Shown here piece after piece: positions 1-7,671 of a stretch of DNA of 64,000 bases (position 1 is its first letter; the number at the start of each line of letters is the position of its first letter). The translations under genes and the position numbers were made by a program. Source of the DNA: CAWANF01 sp963783355 (GTDB lineage: Bacteria > Bacteroidota > Rhodothermia > Balneolales > DATFMH01); NCBI GenBank assembly GCA_963783355.1, contig CAWANF010000011.1, positions 71,984-135,983 of the forward strand, written 5' to 3'. The notes beneath the pieces were generated by a model. It saw nothing but the letters and a program-made list of their open reading frames with translations. It was not told the DNA's origin and searched no databases.

Positions 1-2
1 AC

Positions 3-2141
3 GGAATTTACATGGGAACTTCTCACCAGGAACCGATGATGAGAGCTCAGAAAGAGTGGGACAGGCGTTATAGAAGAACCCTGGGATCGTGGAATTATGC
101 AAAATTTCCCGATACTCTTAGCAGTTTCTGGAAAAAAGGCATAGAACGAAACAAAAATTACCGTGAGATTGTAACTATCGGCCTTCGGGGTGAAAACGAT
201 ACGCCGATGATACCCGGTGGCACACTCACACAGGATACCACACTTCTGGGGAAAATTGTTATAGATCAGGAAAAAATCCTGGGGAATGTAATGAATCCTG
301 ATGTAGCAAAGATACCTCAGCTGTGGTGCCCTTATAAAGAAGTTCTGAACTATTACAATGCCGGGTTCCGCGTTCCGTCTTATGTTACAATTCTTTGGAC
401 CGACGACAACTGGGGCAACCTGAGACGCCTCCCTACCGCTTCTGAAAGAAAACGAAGCGGTGGAGCCGGTATCTATTACCACTTCGATTATCATGGTGGA
501 CCAAGAAGCTATCAATGGATTAACGCCAATCCCCTTCCCAAAATTTGGGATCAAATGTCACTTGCCGACAAGTATGGAGCGAACAAAATCTGGATTGTTA
601 ATGTAGGCCACTTAAAAGGATATGCATTCCCGATTTCCTATTTCATGGATCTTGCATGGAATACGAAAAAGTGGACCAATAGTAATATTGCAGAATATGC
701 CCGTTTATGGGCACGCCAGCAGTTTGGTTCGAAATACGATAAGGAAATCGCTGATATAATGCTTAAATACAGCAAATATAACGGCCGGAGAAAGCCTGAA
801 CTCCTCAGTCCCCATACATACAGTGTCGTAAATTATAACGAAGCTGAAAATGTCGTTGCCGATTTCAGGGCGATTACGGAAAAAGCAGAGCATATATACA
901 AGGAACTTCCGTCTGAAAAAAAAGCTGCCTTTTACCAACTCGTGTTATTCCCGACTAAGGCAAGCTACATATTAAATGATATGTACTACGCTGCAGCCCG
1001 CAATGCTCTTTATGCCAGTCAAAAACGTGCAATGACCAATGAAATGGCAGAAAAGACCCGATCATTATTCCGTGCAGATACCAGTTTGATGGGATATTTC
1101 AATCACACTTTCATGCATGGCGAATGGAATGGGTTTATGGATCAACCTTTCATAGGTTACCGCAGCTGGCATGAGCCAAGGCAAAATAACCTGAATGCTA
1201 TCCACTTGGTCGATAACCTTGCTGTCCCTAACTCAGCCTTTATGGGTGTTTCAATCCAGGGTTCCGATAAAGCATGGACGTCATCTTCATCGGATGCCGT
1301 ACTCCCACAGTTCGATTCCTTCAACCGTCAGACATTTCACATTGATATTTTCAATCGTGGGATACTTCCTTTTAAATTTACAATACATACGGGCAAACCC
1401 TATGTAAAAGTATCTTCTGAAAAAGGCGAAGTAAATGGACAAAAACGTATTTTCGTCAGTGTAGATTGGAACAAGGCTCCCGCAGGCACTCATAACGTGC
1501 CGATTGAAATTATGCAGAATGGAACACGAAATAAGGTAACGGTATATGCTCCAGTCAGTAATCCTTCCTATCCCAAACGAAACAACGTACAGGGTTTTGT
1601 AGAAGGTGAAGGTTTTGTTTCCATGGCCGCAGCCCATTATACGAGAAAGACCAGTGCAGGAAATTACAAATGGATTAGGATTCAGGATTACGGAAGAACA
1701 CAGTCGGGCATGAGGAGTGTATCACCTTTGAATGCACCGAGTGCCGAACCCGGTAAGGATTCCCCATATCTCGAATACAAAATGTACCTTTTTCATTCCG
1801 GTAAAGTTAACGTAGACGGGATATTTGGTCCAACAATGAATTTTAATCCTGAACATGGCGTGCGCTATGCGATATCATTCGACAACCAGAAACCCCGGAT
1901 AGTGACATTGGTTCCCCAAAAATACAACGCAGGAAACGGGAACTTTCAATGGGCACGATCGGTAACAGACAATGCCCATTACAGTAAGACGTCCTGGACA
2001 TTAGATAAATCCGGTTACCATACACTTAAAATTTGGATGGTCGATCCGGACGTTGTGCTTGAAAAAATTGTAGTCGACTGTGGAGGTGTCAGAAAGAGCT
2101 ATCTGGGACCGCCTGAGAGTTTTCACCTGAATACACATTAA
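3..2141 (+). CDS. GH115 xylan alpha-1,2-glucuronidase, 5' end missing
   Basis: This is the C-terminal part of a family GH115 glycoside hydrolase, which removes 4-O-methyl-glucuronic acid from glucuronoxylan. The reading frame is open to the window edge; GIYMGTSHQEPMMRA is an internal family motif, so the ATG at 12 is not the true start. Visible features are the TILWTDDNWGN and YYHFDYHGGPRSYQW blocks in the catalytic barrel (about residues 125-170 of the visible part) and, after about residue 540, the C-terminal beta-sandwich (FVEGEGFVSMAA). It lies 20 bp upstream of a CE15 esterase gene on the same strand, so the two are probably co-transcribed. The pair acts on glucuronic acid side chains of xylan and their lignin esters. 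Family assignment is from remembered motifs. Confidence 0.9.
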   Translation, partial: GIYMGTSHQEPMMRAQKEWDRRYRRTLGSWNYAKFPDTLSSFWKKGIERNKNYREIVTIGLRGENDTPMIPGGTLTQDTTLLGKIVIDQEKILGNVMNPDVAKIPQLWCPYKEVLNYYNAGFRVPSYVTILWTDDNWGNLRRLPTASERKRSGGAGIYYHFDYHGGPRSYQWINANPLPKIWDQMSLADKYGANKIWIVNVGHLKGYAFPISYFMDLAWNTKKWTNSNIAEYARLWARQQFGSKYDKEIADIMLKYSKYNGRRKPELLSPHTYSVVNYNEAENVVADFRAITEKAEHIYKELPSEKKAAFYQLVLFPTKASYILNDMYYAAARNALYASQKRAMTNEMAEKTRSLFRADTSLMGYFNHTFMHGEWNGFMDQPFIGYRSWHEPRQNNLNAIHLVDNLAVPNSAFMGVSIQGSDKAWTSSSSDAVLPQFDSFNRQTFHIDIFNRGILPFKFTIHTGKPYVKVSSEKGEVNGQKRIFVSVDWNKAPAGTHNVPIEIMQNGTRNKVTVYAPVSNPSYPKRNNVQGFVEGEGFVSMAAAHYTRKTSAGNYKWIRIQDYGRTQSGMRSVSPLNAPSAEPGKDSPYLEYKMYLFHSGKVNVDGIFGPTMNFNPEHGVRYAISFDNQKPRIVTLVPQKYNAGNGNFQWARSVTDNAHYSKTSWTLDKSGYHTLKIWMVDPDVVLEKIVVDCGGVRKSYLGPPESFHLNTH

Positions 2142-2161
2142 TACTGATTACCCGGCAAATT

Positions 2162-3688
2162 ATGAAAAAACAAACGTTTTCATCCGTCTTTACGACGAGT
2201 TCAATATTGCTGACACCTTTATTTATTTTCTTATCAGTAAATGCTTTCGCTCAGCAGAAGACATCGAAGAAAATGACTCCACGCCAGCAAGCAATGGAAA
2301 AAATGAGGGAAATACAGTCCGAGACGCAAAAGGATTGGCATCATATGCTGGATATTCTAAATATCACACTTCCCAAACTCCCTCCGACAGACAAAGATCC
2401 TAATCGTCCGGCTGACACTTTTCAAAAAAAAGGCTCAAATAACTGGTATGATTCGCAGGGTCATGTGTATATACGTTCCGCCTGGGGAAAATGGGTAAAT
2501 TATGACGAATCGAAGGCCAATCCCTATTCACATTTACCTAATCCACTTGAACTGGAAAATGGTCAGAAAATTACCAGCGTAAAAACATGGTGGAATAAGA
2601 AACGACCGGAAATTGAAAAGGATTTCAGTAAAGAGATCTACGGTGAAGTTCCAAAGGATGTACCCGGTGTCAAATGGCAGGTCGTAAGTACGAAAGACAC
2701 AACGATTGATAAAATCCAGGCCGTTGTCAAACATGTTATTGGCCATGTCGACAATTCCTCCTATCCATCAATTTCTGTAAATATAAACGTAGATGTTATT
2801 ACCCCGGCTGACGCAGATATGGGCGTCCCTGTGATTGTCCACCTGGGTTATGTTTTTCCGAAGGGTTTTAAGTTTCCACCTGCTTCCGGGAAGTTTCTAA
2901 ATCCTAAACATCCCAATGCACCAAGCTGGAAAGTACAACTTTTAAGAAAAGGCTGGGGATTTGCCATCTATTATCCTCAAAGTGTACAAGCTGACAATGG
3001 TGCCGGACTGACCAGGGGCATCATAGGGTTAACAAATAAAGGCCAGTATCGCACCCCAAATCAATGGGGTGCCATAAGAGCATGGGCCTGGGGCGCCGAC
3101 CGGGTCATGGATTACCTTCAGACAGATAAAAATGTAAATGCTAAGGAAGTCGGTATAGAAGGCTTATCCCGTTTTGGAAAAGCAGCTCTCGTTATTATGG
3201 CTTTTGATCAGCGATATGCAATAGGTCTCATAGGATCTTCCGGTAAAGGAGGAGCCGCTCTTTTCAGAAGAAACTATGGAGAATCATTGGGAGTATTGTG
3301 CTCATCCGGCGAATATCACTGGTTTGCCGGTAATTTTATAAAATATGCGAGTAAATTAAATGCCAATGACTTACGGGTTGATTCAAATGAATTGTTTGCA
3401 ATGTGTGCACCCCGGCCTGTTTTTGTCAGTTGTGGGAATCCAAAAGTCGAGGGTCCATGGGTTGATGACAGGGGTCAGTTTATGGCTGAGGCGGCGGCAA
3501 GTCCGGTATATGAATTTCTCGGTAAAAAAGGATTGGGAACCAATAAAATGCCGCCTATGGGAACGGCATTACTAAGTGGCGACCTGGCATTTCGTCAACA
3601 TTTCGGTCCACATACCGATGTTCCTAACTGGCCTTATTTTATAAAATTTGCAATGCGCTATTTCAAACCGGTTCCGCTTAATAAATAG
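2162..3688 (+). CDS. CE15 4-O-methyl-glucuronoyl methylesterase-like protein
   Basis: A secreted esterase of 508 residues that probably cleaves ester bonds between lignin alcohols and xylan glucuronic acid. Residues 1-30 form a signal peptide ending FAQQ. The nucleophile serine lies in GLSRFGKAAL (Ser336), the family G-x-S-R-x-G-K motif. SGKGGAALFRRNYGES follows about 30 residues later, and the likely catalytic histidine is in FGPHTDVPNWPYF near the C-terminus. The charged stretch at residues 35-75 before the hydrolase domain is unusual and has no recognised fold. It directly follows the GH115 gene, which removes the same sugar, supporting a glucuronoxylan role. A perfect terminator hairpin lies about 60 bp downstream. 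Confidence 0.88.
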   Translation: MKKQTFSSVFTTSSILLTPLFIFLSVNAFAQQKTSKKMTPRQQAMEKMREIQSETQKDWHHMLDILNITLPKLPPTDKDPNRPADTFQKKGSNNWYDSQGHVYIRSAWGKWVNYDESKANPYSHLPNPLELENGQKITSVKTWWNKKRPEIEKDFSKEIYGEVPKDVPGVKWQVVSTKDTTIDKIQAVVKHVIGHVDNSSYPSISVNINVDVITPADADMGVPVIVHLGYVFPKGFKFPPASGKFLNPKHPNAPSWKVQLLRKGWGFAIYYPQSVQADNGAGLTRGIIGLTNKGQYRTPNQWGAIRAWAWGADRVMDYLQTDKNVNAKEVGIEGLSRFGKAALVIMAFDQRYAIGLIGSSGKGGAALFRRNYGESLGVLCSSGEYHWFAGNFIKYASKLNANDLRVDSNELFAMCAPRPVFVSCGNPKVEGPWVDDRGQFMAEAAASPVYEFLGKKGLGTNKMPPMGTALLSGDLAFRQHFGPHTDVPNWPYFIKFAMRYFKPVPLNK

Positions 3689-3749
3689 TAGACCGGATTT
3701 TCAACCGATCATTTCATCTTTCCTGGGAAAAAAATCAGATGGAAATGCA

Positions 3750-3786
3750 AAAGTCGTCGGACACATTTAATAAGTCCGACGACTTT
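3750..3786. terminator. Bidirectional rho-independent terminator
   Basis: AAAGTCGTCGGAC (3750-3762) and GTCCGACGACTTT (3774-3786) form a perfect 13-bp stem with an 11-nt loop. It lies between the + strand GH115-CE15 pair and the - strand GH39 remnant, so it can end transcription from both sides. Confidence 0.75.
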
Positions 3787-3795
3787 GATAAATGC

Positions 3796-4097
3796 TTACA
3801 GCTTCGTCATCGTTATCAGGAATACATCATTCTGGCACATTTTCAATTCTTTGAGAAAAGGCTTCCCGGATTTTACTTTTACCATTTCGTTATAAAACGG
3901 TAAACCGTCATTTTTCTCCTTTATAAATGTAACTTACTGCTTTGTAAGCTGATGCGGTTTGCCAATTGATTTTGTCGGTATATCACGACTGTAATATTAC
4001 TGTTATGTGCCAGAACAAAAATAACTCAGGTTGGGCTCGTTCCATACTTCAAAATACCATGTCTTAACTTCATCGGCACCATAATGTTTCGTAAAAT
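3796..4097 (-). pseudogene. Decayed duplicate of the GH39 gene 3' end
   Basis: This stretch matches the 3' part of the intact GH39 gene (5835-7421) at high identity and keeps its stop codon (3796-3798; MCQNDVFLITMTKL against MRQNDVFLITITKL). Two blocks are missing relative to the intact copy. One is 108 bp, between copies of TTTGCCAA (5997 and 6105). The other is 672 bp, between copies of TATTGCTG (6142 and 6814). Similarity ends at GTTTCGTAAAAT (4086-4097; 6905-6916 in the intact gene). No start, signal peptide or acid/base site remains, so it cannot encode an enzyme. The remaining gap, 4098-4244, shows nothing recognisable. Confidence 0.9.
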
Positions 4098-4244
4098 AAG
4101 ACCCGAGTAGATTCCCCGGGAAGTATCCCTTCGGCTCCTTGGGAGAGGTGGGTTTTGTAAAGCCTACTATAATCCCATTCTTATGGTTGCACCACTGATA
4201 AAACCTTAAACCTTTATACTAACCTATTCTCAAAATCCAACATC

Positions 4245-5726
4245 CTACTTAATCAGCATCATCTTACGGGTTTTAACAAAGTCTCCCGCCTGCATTCTGT
4301 AAATGTAAATTCCACTGCTCACGCCGGCTCCCTGGCTATCGAGGCCATTCCACTGAATCACATGCACCCCGGTCGATTGTCTGGCGTTCACAAGGTTCAC
4401 CACATGTTGTCCCAATATGTTGTAAACATCAATGCGGACATGACTTTGTGAGATAAGCCGATATCGTATCCAGGTTGTGGGGTTAAACGGGTTCGGGTAA
4501 TTCTGTTCAAGCTGGATATTATTCGGAATATTCGGATTTCTTTCATCCGAAATGGAGGTTACTATACCGGCACCCTTCTTAATCGCATCAAGCTCCCCCT
4601 GATCCAGAGTTTCTCCTGTGGCGCGATTAAATATGCCCATATTGATATCCCAGACGAAAGGCACCATTCCATGATCAATGGCCGATTTTGTAACATAATA
4701 ATCATAATAATTCACCGAGGCATGGTTCAGCACCTGGTCCGACGGTGGACTTAGATTTCGTTTAAAAGCACCAAACTCTCCAATTATTACCGGGATTCCT
4801 TTATCGACAAACTTAGTTTTCATCTTCTCAAATTCACTATCCATGTAGCTTTCTTCACCCCAGGTTGCATTGCGGCTGGCGTCGGTTGTCGAGTGATAGC
4901 CGTTTCCCCAATAATAAAACATGTTGCCCCAGCTTGCATCCTTATTCATGATGGTAAACTGATACGGAGAATAGTAATGAACTTCTACTACCAAACGGTT
5001 TGCAATTTGGTCCCTGGGCATAGTATTCATCAGTTTATTGGTTTTATCGATGTTTGTGGATGGCCCCTGGATAATAAGGGTACGGGAACTGTTATTTCCA
5101 CTTGTTGCGCGAACGGCATTTATAAAGGTTTGGTGGTATGATAACAAAATGGCCATTCCTGCGGCATCATTGACATTAGGTTCATTTGAACCGGCAAAAA
5201 GCAAATGGTCATTATAATCTTTGAATTCATTTGCTATTTGGGTCCAGTAGGCATGCTGTCTTTTGTTAACCTGTGCCGAATCCGCTTTATCAACCCTGTT
5301 TTCCAGCCAACCTTCATCCCAATGGTCGTTAAGGATTACATATAAGCTGTCATTCATGCAGTAGTCCACTACCTGCTTCACACGGGAAAGCCATGCCGGA
5401 TCAATTTGACTTGTAACCGTATCGGAATGGGCGAACCACGCGCATGGAAGTCTGACTGAATTGAACCCTGCCGCCTTTACGGAATCAATTAATTTTTGCG
5501 TGGTATATGCACCTCCCCATGAGGTTTCTCCACCGGGGGCTTCGAGTGTATTCCCCATATTCCAGCCGACTTTCATTTTGCTAATTACCTGTTGCGCCGG
5601 GGGTAATGGTGTTTGGGCTAATAACAATAACGGTGTGTTAAGAACTAATCCAACGAGAAATGCGAGTGAGATTCCACCGGTATGAAATAATTTAATTGAT
5701 TTCAGGAAACATATTTTTGTCCTCAT
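4245..5726 (-). CDS. Secreted GH5 endo-glucanase with T9SS sorting domain
   Basis: A family GH5 glycoside hydrolase of 493 residues, probably an endo-acting glucanase or xyloglucanase. After a signal segment (about residues 15-38) the barrel begins with GWNMGNTLEAPGG (54-66), typical of GH5 cellulases. The acid/base glutamate is E182 in GSNEPN, HYYSPYQF follows near residue 250, and the nucleophile is E317 in IIGEFGAF. Residues about 403-493 are a type A T9SS C-terminal domain with NYPNPFNPTT, a FlgD-like beta-sandwich and GIYIYRMQAGDF, which directs export and surface attachment. Subfamily (GH5_4 or a relative) is not certain. It is followed on the same strand by the GH39 remnant; a hairpin separates it from the GH39 gene upstream. 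Confidence 0.9.
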   Translation of the reverse strand: MRTKICFLKSIKLFHTGGISLAFLVGLVLNTPLLLLAQTPLPPAQQVISKMKVGWNMGNTLEAPGGETSWGGAYTTQKLIDSVKAAGFNSVRLPCAWFAHSDTVTSQIDPAWLSRVKQVVDYCMNDSLYVILNDHWDEGWLENRVDKADSAQVNKRQHAYWTQIANEFKDYNDHLLFAGSNEPNVNDAAGMAILLSYHQTFINAVRATSGNNSSRTLIIQGPSTNIDKTNKLMNTMPRDQIANRLVVEVHYYSPYQFTIMNKDASWGNMFYYWGNGYHSTTDASRNATWGEESYMDSEFEKMKTKFVDKGIPVIIGEFGAFKRNLSPPSDQVLNHASVNYYDYYVTKSAIDHGMVPFVWDINMGIFNRATGETLDQGELDAIKKGAGIVTSISDERNPNIPNNIQLEQNYPNPFNPTTWIRYRLISQSHVRIDVYNILGQHVVNLVNARQSTGVHVIQWNGLDSQGAGVSSGIYIYRMQAGDFVKTRKMMLIK

Positions 5727-5798
5727 CTCAAAATCTCACTGAATACATTTTATTTCATGCTTGTTTCATGAGTTATCATATCTGTTGAAGTCAGAGAC

Positions 5799-5823
5799 CG
5801 TTCCCAACGAGACGTTGGGAACG
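5799..5823. repeat. REP-like hairpin between GH39 and GH5 genes
   Basis: CGTTCCCAACG and CGTTGGGAACG form a perfect 11-bp stem with a 3-nt loop (AGA). It is followed by GAGGAGTATAG rather than a T run, so it resembles a dispersed palindromic element more than a terminator, though it could attenuate read-through from GH39 into GH5. Confidence 0.5.
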
Positions 5824-5834
5824 AGGAGTATAGG

Positions 5835-7421
5835 CTAAAGCTTCGTTATCGTTATCAGGAATACATCATTCTGGCGCATTTTCAATTCTTTTAGAAAAGG
5901 CTTTCCTGGTGTTACTTTTACCATTTCATTATAAACCGGTGAACCGTCATTTTTCTCCTTTATAAATGTAACTTGCTGCTTTGTAAGCTGATGCGGTTTG
6001 CCAAGTTCAAGATACGTATCGTAAGGATCGTTAATCTTGTAGCCGGTTTTATATATTTTCAAATCATAGTTCCCTTCAGGAATTCCTGAAATCGATAATC
6101 TTACTTTGCCAATTGATTTTGCCGGTATATCGCGACTGTAGTATTGCTGATCATTGACGGAATCGGGTAGTGTGTTGGTAAAATTCCAAAACAAGACCTG
6201 TACATTACCACTGGAATCTTTACATGCCCAAGACGAGCTGTCGGCATCGGCTAATTCAGTCTTTCCCATTTTGTTCAAAAAGTAATAGGCATAAAATGCC
6301 GGCTTTTTTATGCTTTGATAATTCAACAATCCAAAACCGCCGTGAAAAGGCCTGAATCTGGGACCCGCTTCTTCGAAAATATCTGTAAATGTCCAATAAG
6401 ACATTGAATTTGCAGCATCCCCGACTTGCTTAATCTTTTCAAGAATATAAGGCGACTCTACATAGCTATCGTGTATGGGATCAGATGGCGTATATGAAGA
6501 GCTCCATTCGGTATAGTGAAGTTCTAAACCAGGCATTGATGAGTTTTTAATTTGCTTGCGTGAATTTAAAATATCTCCGCTTACACTCCATTTGTTTTTG
6601 TCCAGCACGGTACCTCTTTTTCCGTACTCGTCTAAAAATCCCTGCTTAACGCCGTAAGAGTGTGTACTGATAAAATCGAGCGGAAGATTATTCGTACTGC
6701 AGAAATTAATCATTTCCGGAACCCATGCTGCCCCTGCCGTGGCGGGTCCGCCGACCCGATATTCTTTATTTACACTTTTAATGGCCTTTACGGTATAACG
6801 GTACAATTTAAAATATTGCTGTTGTGTGCCAGACCAAAAATAACTCAGGTTAGGCTCGTTCCATACTTCAAAATACCATGTCTTAACTTCAGCGGCACCA
6901 TAACGTTTCGTAAAATGCAGCACCAGGTGATGTATTAAGTCTGCCCACTTATTATAATCTTTGGGAGGAGTAACATTTCCTTTCCACCAAAAAATAGTTT
7001 TTTTGCCGCTGGCAAGAGCCGAAGGCATAAATCCCAATTCAACAAACGGTTTCATCCCGATACTCAGCAGATAATCATATAATACATCTATATACTGGTA
7101 ATTATATTCAGGATTACCTTTGCTGTCTTCTTTATAAACGCCCATATCATCACTTAACAATCCGTGCATTCGGATATATCTAAAACCACATTCTTTTCTG
7201 ACAAGCGCTAATTGTTTTTCCCAGTCAGCACGCAACCCTTCATTCGCTCTACCTGCGCCGACTGTTTCATTAAACATCGTGTTAAATGGACCTTTAACCC
7301 GATTGTAATTAACACGGATTACCCGTTCAGATGTTACAGACTGTGCAAATGTGTTGGAATAACACAAACTGACGAGAATAATTAAAATTGTCACATTTGT
7401 TTTAAAAAGTTTTCTCAGCAT
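5835..7421 (-). CDS. GH39 beta-xylosidase, secreted
   Basis: A family GH39 hydrolase, probably releasing xylose from xylo-oligosaccharides. A signal peptide ends about SNTFAQ. The acid/base glutamate is in WYFEVWNEPN (E189 counting from the chosen start) and the nucleophile in LHYTEWS (E305); the C-terminal beta-sandwich runs to the end. A longer frame opens at 7448, but a strong AAGGAGG at 7431-7437 lies nine bases before the ATG at 7419-7421, so translation should start there (528 residues, MLRKLFKTN). A truncated copy of its 3' end lies at 3796-4097. It sits between GH31 and GH5 genes on the same strand, which suits hemicellulose breakdown. Confidence 0.9.
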   Translation of the reverse strand: MLRKLFKTNVTILIILVSLCYSNTFAQSVTSERVIRVNYNRVKGPFNTMFNETVGAGRANEGLRADWEKQLALVRKECGFRYIRMHGLLSDDMGVYKEDSKGNPEYNYQYIDVLYDYLLSIGMKPFVELGFMPSALASGKKTIFWWKGNVTPPKDYNKWADLIHHLVLHFTKRYGAAEVKTWYFEVWNEPNLSYFWSGTQQQYFKLYRYTVKAIKSVNKEYRVGGPATAGAAWVPEMINFCSTNNLPLDFISTHSYGVKQGFLDEYGKRGTVLDKNKWSVSGDILNSRKQIKNSSMPGLELHYTEWSSSYTPSDPIHDSYVESPYILEKIKQVGDAANSMSYWTFTDIFEEAGPRFRPFHGGFGLLNYQSIKKPAFYAYYFLNKMGKTELADADSSSWACKDSSGNVQVLFWNFTNTLPDSVNDQQYYSRDIPAKSIGKVRLSISGIPEGNYDLKIYKTGYKINDPYDTYLELGKPHQLTKQQVTFIKEKNDGSPVYNEMVKVTPGKPFLKELKMRQNDVFLITITKL

Positions 7422-7430
7422 TAGACTTAT

Positions 7431-7437
7431 CCTCCTT
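7431..7437 (-). promoter_or_regulatory. Ribosome binding site that fixes the GH39 start
   Basis: AAGGAGG on the minus strand, with a 9-nt spacer to the ATG ending at 7421. It lies inside the longer alternative frame that would start at 7448, so that upstream start is unlikely. Confidence 0.75.
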
Positions 7438-7671
7438 GTTTTATACAAAAATCTCTTAAACTAATTTTCAATGCGTTGTTTCAAATTCTATGTACTCCGG
7501 TTGAGAAGATGCCTTCGTGAAGTTATCGATATAATTTATATGGTAAAAGATACTCTTTGTTTTTCCTTGTATCTGAATACCTTAGGGTTCATCACCTTTT
7601 TTCGAATATAAAATGAAGACAAAATCGCCCCGGGGAAAGAGACTCCCCTTTAGCAGCTGTAATTTTTCAGA

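Noticed and set aside
3796..4097. A second working GH39 gene
   Set aside because: It lacks the start, signal peptide and catalytic residues, and has two internal deletions.
5799..5823. A terminator for the GH39 gene
   Set aside because: The stem is perfect but has no T run on either strand, so it was listed as a repeat.
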